Notes: generated from the sequence alone by a model not told the origin. 64,000 nucleotides of DNA from Mycobacterium asiaticum DSM 44297 (GCF_000613245.1 NZ_HG964937.1:1735935-1799934); one strand, 5' to 3'; shown: positions 8,701-19,700, numbered from the stretch's first letter. Numbers and translations are program-made.

Positions 8701-10635
8701 CTAGTCGCCGGTTCGTGAGAACTGTACGTCGACCGTGGTGCTGGGGCACGACGTGCCCGTGATCTCCTCATTGCCGTGACCGGTCAGCAATGAGATCGGA
8801 TCCTCTGCTGGCTGCGGCAAGGCGAAGGGCACAGTGATTTTCACGTGCGCCATGCCACCCTTCCAGCATTTGGCGTCGAATTCCCGTTCGTAGGTCCAGG
8901 TTCCGTCGCTGTAGAGCAGCACCATGGCGGTCGCCGGCGCCGTGTGGAACAGGGTCAGGCACCTGGCCCCGGTGCGCAGGCAGTCGGTGCGCGCCGCGAA
9001 ATCCTGCTGCTCCTTGAACCCATTGGGCTGGGTGCTGTTCTGCCGGTAATGACCGTGCACTCCAGCTGCCGGTGAGGGCACCCGCGCCGGCAGCGTGGCC
9101 GGGTCGGGCAGACTCTTGAGGTCGACATCGCCGGTGCGGGTGAAGGTGACGGGGCGTTTGTTCGTGCAGCCCTTGGCCATGGTCTGGATGGCTTCGCCGG
9201 AGAAGTTGCCGCCCGGAAGTGGTTGCAGGGTAAAGGTTTCCCAGACTTCGCCGACCAGGTTCCCGCAATTGGTGGAGCCGGTGCTCACTGCGACCCAGCT
9301 GCCGCCGATCTGGTCCAGCACCATCGTGGGAGCTTGCATCGTCTCACCACTGACCCGAGACGCGGTCGCGATGCAACCAGCGGAACCGCAGACCGAACGC
9401 ACACCCCACAACTCAGTGGTCGGGGTGACGGCGGCTTCGGCGGGCTGGTCGTCGATGCCGGTGACAACCCCGTATTCAACCTGATAGACGCCGGTGAACG
9501 GACCGGTGTTGGGCGGCGGTGCCGCGCTGGTCGGTGTCGGATTGCCCGACGCCTGCTGGTGCGGTCGGGAGGTGAGCTTGATGCCGGCGAAGACGGCGCC
9601 GGCGATCAGCAGTGCCGCGCAGAGCACAGCACCGGCCAGTACACCCCGGCGCCTGCCCGGCTTCTTGTCGGAGTGCGGCGCTACCGCGGGCAGCGCCGGC
9701 ATGGTGGCGCTGAGCGGCTCCGGTCGATACGTGATGCCGGTGTCGCCCGGGATCTCGTCGGCGTAGGCGAATCCCGGGGCCAATTGGCGGGCCAGGTGGT
9801 CGGTGAACTCGCGGCAGCTGGCGAACCGGCGGGATGGGTCTTTGGCCATCGCGACCGCGAACACCCAGTCCAGGTCCGCCAGGTGCGGACGAAGTACCCC
9901 GATGGACGGCGGCGGCGCGCTGACGTGCTGCGCGATCACCACCGCCGAATTGGAATCGCCATAGGGCGGTGTACCGGTCAGCAGATGAAAAGCCGTGCAG
10001 GCCAACGCATATTGGTCGGTACGGCCATCGAGCGCCTCACCCTTCAACTGCTCCGGCGCGGCGTAATCCACGGTGCCCACCGTCATGTTGGTCGAAGTAA
10101 GTCGGGGAGTCGCATCGTCCATGCGGCGGGCGATACCGAAGTCGGCCAGGTAGACCTGCTGCGGCTGCCCGTCGTCTTCGGCCAACAGGATGTTGGCCGG
10201 TTTGACGTCGCGATGCAGCAGCCCCCTTTCGTGGGCGTAGTCAAGCGCGGAGGCGACGGCGGCGATGATGGGCAGCGCCTCGGTCAACGGCATGCCGCCG
10301 GGAAACCTGTCCTTCATCAACCGCGCGGCGTCGGTGCCCGCGACGTAGTCCATCGACAACCAGAACTGTCCCTCGTGTTCACCGCGGTCGTGAATGCGCA
10401 CGATGTTGGGGTGGTCCAGGCCGGCGGCCAACTCAGCCTCCCGCTCGAACCGGGCGCGATACATCGGATCGTCGCTGAACTGCCTGGGCAGGATTTTCAG
10501 CGCGTTCTCGCGCGCTAGCCGAGGGTGCGCCGCGAGGTACACGGTGCCCATTCCCCCGGCACCCAGGACACGAATGATCTTGAACCCGGCGAACACCTGC
10601 CCGGTGGTCAGTATGTGGGGGTGGGTGGTGTCCAC
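8701..10635 (-). CDS. Transmembrane Ser/Thr protein kinase, PknF-like
   Basis: 644 aa. N-terminal Hanks-type kinase domain (about 10-280): glycine loop GAGGMG near residue 23, catalytic Lys in ALKIL near 43, HRDVKPAN near 139 and DFG near 163. One transmembrane segment at about 331-352 is followed by an outside domain of ~290 residues with several cysteines and a Pro-rich stem. The kinase half closely resembles PknF, for example in TNMTVGTVDYAAPEQL. I chose the GTG at 10635 because AAGGGA precedes it; the frame is open further upstream to 10839, but that stretch overlaps the mmpL 3' end and is low quality. It is the last gene of the NRPS/export block, 118 bp after mmpL, with its own candidate operator. 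Confidence 0.92.
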   Translation of the reverse strand: MDTTHPHILTTGQVFAGFKIIRVLGAGGMGTVYLAAHPRLARENALKILPRQFSDDPMYRARFEREAELAAGLDHPNIVRIHDRGEHEGQFWLSMDYVAGTDAARLMKDRFPGGMPLTEALPIIAAVASALDYAHERGLLHRDVKPANILLAEDDGQPQQVYLADFGIARRMDDATPRLTSTNMTVGTVDYAAPEQLKGEALDGRTDQYALACTAFHLLTGTPPYGDSNSAVVIAQHVSAPPPSIGVLRPHLADLDWVFAVAMAKDPSRRFASCREFTDHLARQLAPGFAYADEIPGDTGITYRPEPLSATMPALPAVAPHSDKKPGRRRGVLAGAVLCAALLIAGAVFAGIKLTSRPHQQASGNPTPTSAAPPPNTGPFTGVYQVEYGVVTGIDDQPAEAAVTPTTELWGVRSVCGSAGCIATASRVSGETMQAPTMVLDQIGGSWVAVSTGSTNCGNLVGEVWETFTLQPLPGGNFSGEAIQTMAKGCTNKRPVTFTRTGDVDLKSLPDPATLPARVPSPAAGVHGHYRQNSTQPNGFKEQQDFAARTDCLRTGARCLTLFHTAPATAMVLLYSDGTWTYEREFDAKCWKGGMAHVKITVPFALPQPAEDPISLLTGHGNEEITGTSCPSTTVDVQFSRTGD

Positions 10636-10714
10636 GTCGGTCCCTTTTCTTTGCGGTAAGCGTCCTGGCGGCGCCGGCCAAGGCGACCGACACCAGGTAC
10701 CTTGCCGCCCGACG

Positions 10715-10754
10715 CTTGCTGCATCTAATAGAAATTCTTGCGAGATTCTTGCGT
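10715..10754. promoter_or_regulatory. 11-bp direct repeats (CTTGCGA/T), SARP-like operator upstream of kinase gene
   Basis: On the + strand the heptamer occurs at 10737 (CTTGCGA) and 10748 (CTTGCGT), exactly 11 bp apart. A weaker unit, CTTGCTG, lies at 10715, 22 bp from the first. On the coding (minus) strand TATTAG follows the repeats and could be a -10 element. The 12-mer GAAATTCTTGCG is identical to one in the mbtH upstream region. Heptamers at 11-bp spacing are the hallmark of SARP activators such as EmbR; binding is inferred. Confidence 0.5.
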
Positions 10755-12973
10755 CAAGAGCTGCCTTCACTGAATCCGAACCGCTGGTGGATGCGAGCCA
10801 GGGGCTTGGGAGCCCACCAGTTGAGGCGCCCGAACACATGCATGAAAGCCGGCACCAACAGCATCCGAACCAGGCTGGCGTCGGCCAACACCGCCACCGT
10901 CAACCCGAACCCGAACAGCCGCATGAACGACACTTGCGCGGCCATCAACGCGGAGAAGGAGATCGCCATGATCAGCGCCGCCGCGGTGATCACCCGCGCG
11001 GTGTGGGCCACGCCCAGCGCGACGCTCTCATCGTTGGCCTGCGGGCCGAAGTCCGAGGCAAGCCAGTACTCCCGGATCCGTGATATCAGGAAGACCTCGT
11101 AGTCCATCGAGAGCCCAAAAGCGATGCAGAACAACAAGACCGGCAGCTGCACACCGAGCGTTCCGGTGGCGGCGGTGCCTAGCCCGCCCAGGTGTCCTTC
11201 CTGGAAGATCCAGACCAGCGCACCGAAAGCGGCGGTCAACGACAGCGTGTTCATCAGTACCGCCTTGACCGGGAGCACCACGCTGCCGGTCAGCAGGAAG
11301 ATCAATAGCAGGGCGATAACCGCGATCAGCGTGAGCACCCACGGCAGCCGCGAGGCGATCGCGTGCACACTGTCGCGATTGCTCTGTGCCACACCGGTCA
11401 ACCACATCGGTATGCCCTTGGGCGTGGGCACGGCGTGCAACCGGTCCAGCTGGGTGGTCGACGCGGCGCTGTACAACGGCGCGGTGGTGCGCACCGTCAT
11501 GAACGCGCTGCCGTCCCGGAACCCGTAGGGCGCCGAAGGCGGTCCGAACCGCCCGCCATCGACGAAGGTGCCGCCCAGCGCCGAAACCCAGGAAACCTCC
11601 GGCACGCGGGACAGGGCGGCGGCGTAACCGTCGAGCTCGGACGGACTCAGGCTATTGGCTTGCGGCAGCACCACGGTGATGTCTGGGACGCCGCGCTCTG
11701 GAAAGCCGCTTCGCAGGAGGTCACCGACCTGGCGTGCCGACGCGGAAGTGGGCAGTATCCGGTCGTCCGCGAACCCCCACTTGGCCCGGTAGAAGGGCGA
11801 GCCGAGCAGCAACAGCAGCGCGACGATGACAACTCCGATCGAAATCGAGTGGCGCATCACCCCTTTCGTCCATTCGTACCAGGAGCGACCCTGCCAGGGG
11901 CTCGCTTGTTGGCTCGTTCCCCACATGGTGCGGCGCATCAGGGGGCGAACGTCCCAAGCATCCAGCCGCCGGTCCAGCAGCACGATCGCCGCCGGTGTCA
12001 CCGTGATCGCCGCCGTCGCGGCGAACGCGACGACCGCTGTGCCCGCGTAGGCGAACGATTTCAGGAAATACGGCGGGAACAACACCAGCGTGGCCATGGA
12101 CAGGGCGACCGTCACCGCGGAGAACAACACAGTCCGGCCGGCGGTGGCCATCGTGCGCAGCAGTGCCGCCTCGCGAGATTGACCGTCGGCCAGTTCATCC
12201 CGGAATCGACTCAGGATCAGCAGCGTGTAGTCGACGGCCAGCGCCATGCCCATCGCGACGGCGAGATTCAGCGCGAAGATCGACACGTCGGTGACGAGCG
12301 CGATCGCGCGCAGCGATGCCAGGGCGCCCAGAATGGCCGAGACCCCCACCGCTACCGGCAGCGCAGCAGCGACCAAGCCCCCAAAAACCCAGACGAGCAC
12401 CAGGAAACTCATCGGCAGCGCCACCGACTCCATCAGGAACAGGTCCCGTTGGGTCTGGGCATTCACCTGCCAGTACACCGTCGCGTCCCCGCCCGCGCGC
12501 ACCGTGACACCGTCGCGGTCATGCACAAGTTGTTCAGACAGCCGCATGGCGTTGCGTTGGGCGTCGCTTTCGCCGCCGGAGATGGCGGCCACAATCAGGC
12601 CGGTTTTGCCGTCCTTGCTGATGAATGCCGACACCGCTTCCGGGGGTGCGGTCCACGCCGACTGCACTTCGGATACCTCTGGCGAATTCTTCAGTCGGGC
12701 AACCAGGTCCGTGCCCACCGTGCGGGCCTGCGGCCCTTTTGCGCCGGCGTCGGAGGTCAGCGCGATCACCATGGTCAGATCACCCTGATCGAATTTCTGC
12801 GACAGCAGCGCGGACGCTCGTGAGGATTCGGCGTTGGGGTCGGTTTGCCCGCCGGCGGACAGGTGCCGGATCACCGGAACACCGAAGACCGCGGCACCGA
12901 TGATCACCAGCACCGCCACGGCGATGACGCGGCGTGGTGAGTTGATGGCGAGGTGGGCGATCCGGGACAGCAC
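10754..12973 (-). CDS. MmpL/RND family transporter
   Basis: 739 aa. The two-half RND layout is visible: one N-terminal helix, a periplasmic loop, five helices, then a second helix, second loop and five helices. Asp-Tyr pairs that form the proton relay in MmpL proteins are present as VDYTLLILSR (about residue 245) and MDYEVFLISR (about residue 621). MmpL proteins move lipids and lipopeptides across the inner membrane. GTG start at 12973 with GGAAGGA upstream, 15 bp after the ABC exporter stop. The position in an NRPS operon suggests it exports the NRPS product, as MmpL4 proteins do for glycopeptidolipids. Confidence 0.93.
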   Translation of the reverse strand: MLSRIAHLAINSPRRVIAVAVLVIIGAAVFGVPVIRHLSAGGQTDPNAESSRASALLSQKFDQGDLTMVIALTSDAGAKGPQARTVGTDLVARLKNSPEVSEVQSAWTAPPEAVSAFISKDGKTGLIVAAISGGESDAQRNAMRLSEQLVHDRDGVTVRAGGDATVYWQVNAQTQRDLFLMESVALPMSFLVLVWVFGGLVAAALPVAVGVSAILGALASLRAIALVTDVSIFALNLAVAMGMALAVDYTLLILSRFRDELADGQSREAALLRTMATAGRTVLFSAVTVALSMATLVLFPPYFLKSFAYAGTAVVAFAATAAITVTPAAIVLLDRRLDAWDVRPLMRRTMWGTSQQASPWQGRSWYEWTKGVMRHSISIGVVIVALLLLLGSPFYRAKWGFADDRILPTSASARQVGDLLRSGFPERGVPDITVVLPQANSLSPSELDGYAAALSRVPEVSWVSALGGTFVDGGRFGPPSAPYGFRDGSAFMTVRTTAPLYSAASTTQLDRLHAVPTPKGIPMWLTGVAQSNRDSVHAIASRLPWVLTLIAVIALLLIFLLTGSVVLPVKAVLMNTLSLTAAFGALVWIFQEGHLGGLGTAATGTLGVQLPVLLFCIAFGLSMDYEVFLISRIREYWLASDFGPQANDESVALGVAHTARVITAAALIMAISFSALMAAQVSFMRLFGFGLTVAVLADASLVRMLLVPAFMHVFGRLNWWAPKPLARIHQRFGFSEGSS

Positions 12974-12988
12974 GACGATTCCTTCCGC

Positions 12989-14698
12989 TCAGTGCCGCAC
13001 GAGTTCGTGTTCGATGAGGTCGCGGTACACGGGCGTGTGTAGGAGTTCGGAGTGGGTGCCGGTGGCCTGGATCCGCCCGTGCTGCAGGACCAGGATCTGA
13101 TCGGCATGGGTGACGGTGGACAGCCGGTGGGCGACGACGAGCAGGCTGCGCTGTCCACGGGCCTGCAGCAGGTTGCTCATCACGTCGTATTCGTTGGCGC
13201 GGTCGAGGTGGGCCGTCGGTTCGTCCATCAGGATCAGCTCCGACCGCGACAGGAACGCCCGGGCCAGCGCCAGGCGTTGGCGTTGCCCACCGGAGAGGCT
13301 GCGCCCGCGCTCGAGCACCGGGGTGTCGAGTTGGGCCGGCAGCCGGGCGATCTCGTCGGCAATGTTGGCCTGCCGCAGCACCTGCCACAACTCGTCGTCG
13401 ACGGCATGTGGATTTGCGATAAGCAGGTTGTCGCGAATGGTGCCGTGCAGCACGGGCGCATCCTGCTCCAGCAGCCCCAATCGGCCGCGCAGTTCCCGCA
13501 ACCCGATGCTGCGGTAGTCGCGCCCTTCCCAGCGCACGGTCCCGGTGGTCGGGTCGTGGAAGCGGCACAGCAGCCCAAGGATCGTCGATTTGCCGGCGCC
13601 GGACGGGCCGATCAGCGCGGTGACCTGGCCGCGCTGCAGGGTGAAGGACACGTCGTGCAGGACGGTGGCTGTCCCGGGTGCGTAGCCGAACGAGACGTGA
13701 TCGAACTCGACGAGCGGCGCACCGGTCTGCGGCGTGGGTCGGGCGGCTACCCGTTCGTCGCATGGTGAATCGCTCTCCGGCAGTTCGCCCAGGGTGGCGG
13801 TCAAGTTTTGATAGGCGCCGGCCGCGGTGCGCAGTGTGGCGAGCGCCGTAAAGCCGGCGGTGATCGGAAATACGGCGTACATGGCGAACGCGAACAGGCT
13901 GACGAACTGCCCGGCGGACAATCCCCCGCCGGCGACGCGGCGCCCGTCGATGATCATGATCGCCAGGAATGAACCGTTGACGCCTAACCGGATGGCGAGC
14001 AGGTTGATCGCTGTCGAGGAGGCGATGCGGACGCCCGACCGGTAGGCGGCCCGCGCGCTGTGGCCGATGAACCTCACTTCGCGGTCCTCGGCGCCGAACA
14101 GCTTCACCGTGCGTGCCGCACCGAGGGCTCGATCCAGTCCCGCCGAGTAAGTACCCAGCGCCGCTTGACGATCCAGTGCGGCACGCTGAATCCGGGACAG
14201 GAACGGATTGCCCGCGCCGAACGCCACGGCCATCACCACGACCACCACGATCACGGTGACCGGATCGATGGCGATCATGAAGATCCCGGCACCGAGCAGG
14301 GTCAGGATGCCGAACGCCAAGTCACCGACGCCACGCGGCATATCGCCCAGCAGGCTCGTGTCATTCGTTGCGCGTGCAAGCAGTTCGCCGGTGCGGCCGC
14401 GGTCCAGGACGCCGATCGGCAGGCGCACCACATGATCGCTGAAGTCCTCGCGCAATCGCAGCACGATGTGCTCGCCGGTGCGGTCCAGGCGGAAGTGGCC
14501 CACCGCCTCCAGCAGCAGCTGTCCGGCGAGGGCGGCCAACAAGGCCGCGGCTAGCGCGGCGTTGGGCGAGCCCACCGTGGCCCGGTCGACCAGGCGGCCG
14601 GCCAGGACAGGCTGCAGCAGAATGAGTCCGGTCGCCGCGACGAGCAGCGCAACGCTCACCGTCATCGAAAGTCGGTGTCCACGAAGCAAGTTGAGCAT
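12989..14698 (-). CDS. ABC exporter (fused membrane and ATPase domains)
   Basis: 569 aa half-transporter. About six membrane helices in residues 10-290 are followed by an ATPase domain: Walker A GPSGAGKST near 362, signature LSGGQRQR near 464, Walker B LILMDEPTAHLD and the H-loop AHRLST. This is the layout of MsbA-like and peptide exporters, which work as dimers in the inner membrane. Its ATG overlaps the NRPS stop codon by one base (TGATG), so translation is probably coupled and it likely handles the NRPS product. Confidence 0.94.
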   Translation of the reverse strand: MLNLLRGHRLSMTVSVALLVAATGLILLQPVLAGRLVDRATVGSPNAALAAALLAALAGQLLLEAVGHFRLDRTGEHIVLRLREDFSDHVVRLPIGVLDRGRTGELLARATNDTSLLGDMPRGVGDLAFGILTLLGAGIFMIAIDPVTVIVVVVVMAVAFGAGNPFLSRIQRAALDRQAALGTYSAGLDRALGAARTVKLFGAEDREVRFIGHSARAAYRSGVRIASSTAINLLAIRLGVNGSFLAIMIIDGRRVAGGGLSAGQFVSLFAFAMYAVFPITAGFTALATLRTAAGAYQNLTATLGELPESDSPCDERVAARPTPQTGAPLVEFDHVSFGYAPGTATVLHDVSFTLQRGQVTALIGPSGAGKSTILGLLCRFHDPTTGTVRWEGRDYRSIGLRELRGRLGLLEQDAPVLHGTIRDNLLIANPHAVDDELWQVLRQANIADEIARLPAQLDTPVLERGRSLSGGQRQRLALARAFLSRSELILMDEPTAHLDRANEYDVMSNLLQARGQRSLLVVAHRLSTVTHADQILVLQHGRIQATGTHSELLHTPVYRDLIEHELVRH

Positions 14699-16773
14699 CA
14701 GTCGAGCAACCCGAGCAGGTGCAGATCGGTGACGTACTGCAGGAGGTTCGGCGCACCGATATGTGGAATGTCATGGTCCGGACCGATTTTCGCCTTCCGG
14801 ACGGCGGCGCGGAATTGATCGGTCGGCGCGTAGGCTCCGCTGCTGGGCCGCAGCGGACTCGCCGTGCCGGAATTGCGCATCAGCAGCATCGGTAACACCG
14901 AGTGGCGGCGGTGTTTCTCCGGCAGGCCCTGCAGTGCTTCCTCGAACTGGCGCACCCACTCGCCGAAGTCGTCGACACGGCGGATCGGGTGCCCGGCTTC
15001 GATCAGCCAGTCGACATACTCGTCGAGACCGATGCCGTCGTCGTGGGGGTTCATCACGTGATACGTCCGGAACGCGGACGCCTCGGATGCCGCGGCCGGC
15101 GGCCCCAGCGTGGTGATGGCTTCGGCGACGAATCCTGCGGGCAGGCCGTCGAAGTGCGCACTCGCGCGGTTGCCGGCGGCATCTTGTCGATAGAAGGAGG
15201 CGGGTGCGATGCCGGTGGCCAGCACGCTGAGCACCATCCGGCTGACGGTGTCCGAGGCGTTCACCAAGCCCGAGTAGGCGGGGTCGGCCAAAATCATCCC
15301 GCAGCGGAACACCGTGACTGGCAGGTCGCACAGGTCGTTGGCTTCGCGCAGCAGGATTTCACTGGCCCACTTGCTGTTCCCGTAGCCGTTGGCGGGCAAG
15401 GCGTTGACGGATCTGCGGGGGCTGATGATCCGGATGTCGGCGTCCTCGGTGAACCTCTCGGGTTCGATCTGGGTGCCGACGTCGGCGGTCGAGACGTAGA
15501 CGTAAGGCTTCAGGGTGGTGGTGAGCGCAAGCCGCAGTAGTTCGGCGGTGCCTACGACGTTGGGCCGGAACAATTCGGCGTAGGGTAGGGCGGCGTTCAC
15601 CACGGCCGCGGCATCCACGATCAGGTCGACAGTGTCCGCCAGTAGCCGCCAGTCCTGCTGGCCCAGCCCGAGGTTGGCGTCGGCTTTGTCGCCAGCAATG
15701 ACCTTCAAATGACTGGCGGACAGTTCGCGGAAATGCCGCAACAAGTTTGGATCGCCGATGTCGTAGATCCGTTCCAAGCGCCGGCGGGCATCGTCGTCGG
15801 AGTCGGCCCGCACCAAGCAGATCAGTGTGCCGCCGACGAGTTTGAGCCGCTGCAGCCACTGCAGAACCAGATAGCGCCCGACGAAGCCGGTCGCGCCGGT
15901 CAGCAGCACGGTGCGCACCTCGGCGCTGGGCCCGGCGAGCGCCGGTGCGCCGTTGCGCGTAGGTGCGTCGAGGAATTTGTCCAGCGTGAGGTCGCTGGCG
16001 TACACCGTGGTGGGTTCGCTGCCGTGTACGGCGCGGAACAGCGGGTCATCCGCTGGGCCGGCGATCGTCTTGCCGGCGAGCCCCCGTACGTCCGGCGCGT
16101 CGAACAGGTCGCGCACCTGCAGCCGAACCTCCAGGGCCCCGTTGACCGCGGCGATGAGCCGCATCGCGGAGATGCTGTCGCCGCCCAGGTCGAAGAACGA
16201 ATCCTGCACCCCGACCCGCTCAAGCCCGAGGACTCGTGCGTAGATTTCGGCGATCACCCGTTCGGTCGGTCCCACTGGAGCGACGTAGCGTGCGGGGTCG
16301 GTGTATTCGGGCGCGGGCAGGGCCCGGGTGTCGAGTTTGCCGTTGGCAGTCAACGGCAGCGCGTCGACGACCACGACGGCGGCCGGAACCATGTAGGGCG
16401 GCAGCCGCTTTGCGACCTGTGCCCGGACAGAGGCGGGGTCGGCCGTGCCGGTCACATAACCGACCAGCCGGGTCTCACCGGGCCGGTCCTCGCGCGCGAT
16501 CACCGCCGCGCGGTCTACACCTTCGGCGGTGACGAGCGCCGCCTGCACGTCACCGCGCTCGATCCGGTAGCCGCGGATCTGCACCTGTTCGTCGGCTCGT
16601 CCGACATACCGCAGGTGTCCGTCGGGCCCCCAGTAAGCCAGGTCGCCGGTGCGGTACATGCGGGTCCCCGCGGCGAAGGGGCAGGCCACGAATCGCGCCG
16701 CCGTCAGTCCCATCCGGCGCCAATAGCCAACGCCGACACCGCTTCCGGCTATGTAAAGCTCTCCCACCACACC
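14698..16773 (-). CDS. NRPS, 3' part: end of A5, PCP5, terminal reductase (frame separate from upstream part)
   Basis: This is the C-terminal ~690 residues of the giant NRPS, out of frame with the preceding segment because one base is missing in a six-G run (plus strand 16774-16779). It holds the A-domain C-lobe (YRTGDL, GRADEQVQIRGYRIE, NGKLD), a carrier domain (LGGDSISAM, near 16180) and an R domain of ~400 residues. The R domain carries the NAD(P)H loop TGATGFVGRYL and the YGNSKWASE catalytic Tyr/Lys pair. Such R domains release the peptide thioester as an aldehyde, or as an alcohol after two reductions, as in glycopeptidolipid alaninol formation. The stop overlaps the ABC exporter start. 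Confidence 0.9.
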   Translation of the reverse strand, partial: GVVGELYIAGSGVGVGYWRRMGLTAARFVACPFAAGTRMYRTGDLAYWGPDGHLRYVGRADEQVQIRGYRIERGDVQAALVTAEGVDRAAVIAREDRPGETRLVGYVTGTADPASVRAQVAKRLPPYMVPAAVVVVDALPLTANGKLDTRALPAPEYTDPARYVAPVGPTERVIAEIYARVLGLERVGVQDSFFDLGGDSISAMRLIAAVNGALEVRLQVRDLFDAPDVRGLAGKTIAGPADDPLFRAVHGSEPTTVYASDLTLDKFLDAPTRNGAPALAGPSAEVRTVLLTGATGFVGRYLVLQWLQRLKLVGGTLICLVRADSDDDARRRLERIYDIGDPNLLRHFRELSASHLKVIAGDKADANLGLGQQDWRLLADTVDLIVDAAAVVNAALPYAELFRPNVVGTAELLRLALTTTLKPYVYVSTADVGTQIEPERFTEDADIRIISPRRSVNALPANGYGNSKWASEILLREANDLCDLPVTVFRCGMILADPAYSGLVNASDTVSRMVLSVLATGIAPASFYRQDAAGNRASAHFDGLPAGFVAEAITTLGPPAAASEASAFRTYHVMNPHDDGIGLDEYVDWLIEAGHPIRRVDDFGEWVRQFEEALQGLPEKHRRHSVLPMLLMRNSGTASPLRPSSGAYAPTDQFRAAVRKAKIGPDHDIPHIGAPNLLQYVTDLHLLGLLD

Positions 16774-19700
16774 GGGGGGACCCTACGCAAGGCGTGATCG
16801 AGCAGGAACACTGCCGCGCTCGGGATGGGTGTACCGATCGGCGGCCCGGCGGATGACCCGGCCGTCAGCGGTGCGCTCCTACAGGCGTCGACCGTCGTTT
16901 CGGTCGGCCCGTAGGCGTTGACCATCAGCCGGCCGTCGGCCCACTGGTTTACCACGGCGGCAGAACAACTTTCGCCACCGACCACCAGCGCCAGGTCGTC
17001 CAGGCCCTGCGGCGACAACGCCGCCACCGCGGACGGGCTGTGATCAAGCACCGTGACCCGCTCGGCGACCAGCAAGTCGTGGAACTCGGTCGGCGAGGCC
17101 GCTACCTGTTCACTGACCACCACCAACCGGCCGCCACGCAACAGTGCGCCCCAGATCTCCCAGACCGAGACATCGAAGGCGTAGGAATGACAGTGCGCCC
17201 ACACCCCGCCGCGTGGCAGGCAGGCGTCGAGGGAGCTCACCAGCTCAATCACGTTGCGGTGGGTGATCGCCACACCTTTGGGCATGCCGGTGGTGCCCGA
17301 CGTGTAGATCAGGTAGGCAAGGTCGTCCGCGACCGGGCCCGGCAGGCCGGTGCACGGGTAGGTGGCCAGGGCGGGGTCGCCGACATCGATGAGGGGCACA
17401 TCGTGCCCGTCGAGCCGATCGGCCAGGCCCGCTTGGGTGAGCACGGCGATTGGTGCGGCATCGGCCAGCATCAGCCCGACCCGCGATGTCGGTCTCGCGG
17501 GGTCGATCGGTAGGTATGCGGCACCGGACTTGAGCACCGCGGTAATGGCCACCACGGCCTCGATGGACCGGGTCAGCAGTAGGGCGACACACCGTCCGGG
17601 TCCTGCGTCACGGTCAATAAGCAAACGCGCCAGCCGGTTCGATGCTTCGTCGAGCTCCTGGTAGGTCATCGAGCGGTCTCCGCAACGCACCGCGACCGCG
17701 TCCGGTGTCCGCGCCACCTGGGCACTGAGCGCCCCCGGAATCGAGACTCCGGCCGGGACCGGCCGGGACAGCGCTGCCCGATTCCCCCACTGGTCCAGCC
17801 GGGAACGCTCATCGTCAACGAGCAGGCTCACCGACGACAGTCTTGTCGCCGGGTCAGCCGTGATCGTCGACACCACGCAGTGCAACCGATCGACTAGTAA
17901 CTCGATGCCGGCGGCGTCGAATACGTCGGTGCGGAACTCGACCGTCCCCCCGATACCGGCGAGATCGCCTGTTGCCGTGAACCGTTCGGCGAGGGAGAAC
18001 CCCAGGTCCATCCGCGCGGTGCGGGCTTCCAGCGGTACCGGCGTCACCCGCAGATCGCCCAGGTTCAGGTCGGGCACGGTGTTGTTCTGCCAGGCCAGCA
18101 TGACCTGGACGAGCGGATGGTGGCTTTGCGATCGTGTCGGGTTGATCCGCTCCACCAGAACTTCGAAGGGCACGTCCTGATGCTCGTAGGCCTCGAGACT
18201 GCGCTGACGCACCTGTTCCAGCAATTCGGCGACGGTGGGGTCACCACTCAGGTCAACGCGAAGGATCAGCGTGTTGACGAAGCAACCGACCAGCTGGTCG
18301 AGGCCGGAATCATTGCGCCCGGCGATCGGGAAACCCACCGCGACATCCGAACTGGCACTGAGCTTGGCGATCAGAACCGCCAGCGCCGCCTGCACCACCA
18401 TGAAGCTGGTGGCGTTGTGCTCACGGGCTGTCTTGCGCACCCGGCGCTGCAGTTCCGCCGGCCAATCGATCGCCACGCTGGCCCCGCGATAGTCGGCAAC
18501 CGGCGGGTAGGGCCGGTCGGTGGGCAGCTGCACGCGCTCGGGCAGTCCGGCCAAATGCCGTTGCCAGTACGCCAACTGGGTCGCGATGCGGCTGTCCTGG
18601 TCGTCCGGGTCGCCAAGGATATTGCGCTGCCATAGCGTGTAATCGGCATACTGCACCGGCAACGGGTCCCAGCCGGGTGCCCGGTCCGCGCGCCGACTGC
18701 CGTAGGCCACACTCAGGTCGTGCGCCAGCGGTGCCACTGACCACCCGTCCGCGGCGACGTGGTGTACCACGATCATCAGGATGTGCTCGTCCTCGTTGAT
18801 CCGGTAAAGGGTTGCTCGAAAAGGGATTTCGCGGGAAAGGTTGAACGGTTGCCGAACCGCGGCACCGATCGCCTGAGTCAGCCTGACCGGCGGCCACCCA
18901 GTGGTATCGACGATGCTCCAGCCCAACTCTACGGTGTCGGCCGGTAGCACCACCTGCTGAGCCACACCCGCTGGTGCCGAGAAAACCGTCCGGAGGCTCT
19001 CGTGCCGGGCGACCACGTCGGCCAGCGCCACACCCAGGGCGTCGCCGTCAACCCGTCCGTCCAGGCGCAGCGCCACTGCCATGTGGTAGACCGGCGAAGG
19101 TCCCATCAACTGGTCGAGGAACCACAGCCGGCGTTGCGCGAATGACAGCGGGATGGCCTCGGGCCGTTGCTGAGTGGTCAACGGCGCTACGGCGGCGCCG
19201 GCCCCGTTGAGGTGGTCGGCCAACCGCGCGGGCGTCGGCGCGTCGAAGAGGACCCGCACCGGCAGGCGGACGTCGAAGGCCGCGGCGATCGCGGTCAGCA
19301 CGCGCATCGCCGACAATGAGTCGCCGCCCAGATCGAAGAATGAGTCGTCGATGCCCACTCGTTGCAGCCCGTGAATCCGGGCGAAGATGCCGGCCAAGAT
19401 CTCCTGCACCGGTGTGGTGGCGGCCCGGAAGCGCTCGCGGGGTTGATATTCCGGTGCCGGTAAGGCGCGGGTGTCGAGCTTGCCGTTGACCGTCAGCGGT
19501 AGTGCGGTCAAGACGACCACCGCCGCGGGAACAAGGTAGGCCGGTAGCCGCTCGGCCAGTTGGGTACGCATCGCTGCCGGGTCCGCGGACCCGGTGACGT
19601 AACCCACCAGGCGCCGGTTGCCGGGTTGGTCCTCGCGGGCGATCACGACCGCCTGCTGCACGCCATCCAGCGCGGCCAATGCAGCGCGTACCTCGCCGAG

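Noticed and set aside
10636..10839. N-terminal extension of the kinase frame to 10839
   Set aside because: It overlaps the mmpL 3' end and the repeat motif and has no kinase homology; GTG 10635 has a good ribosome site.
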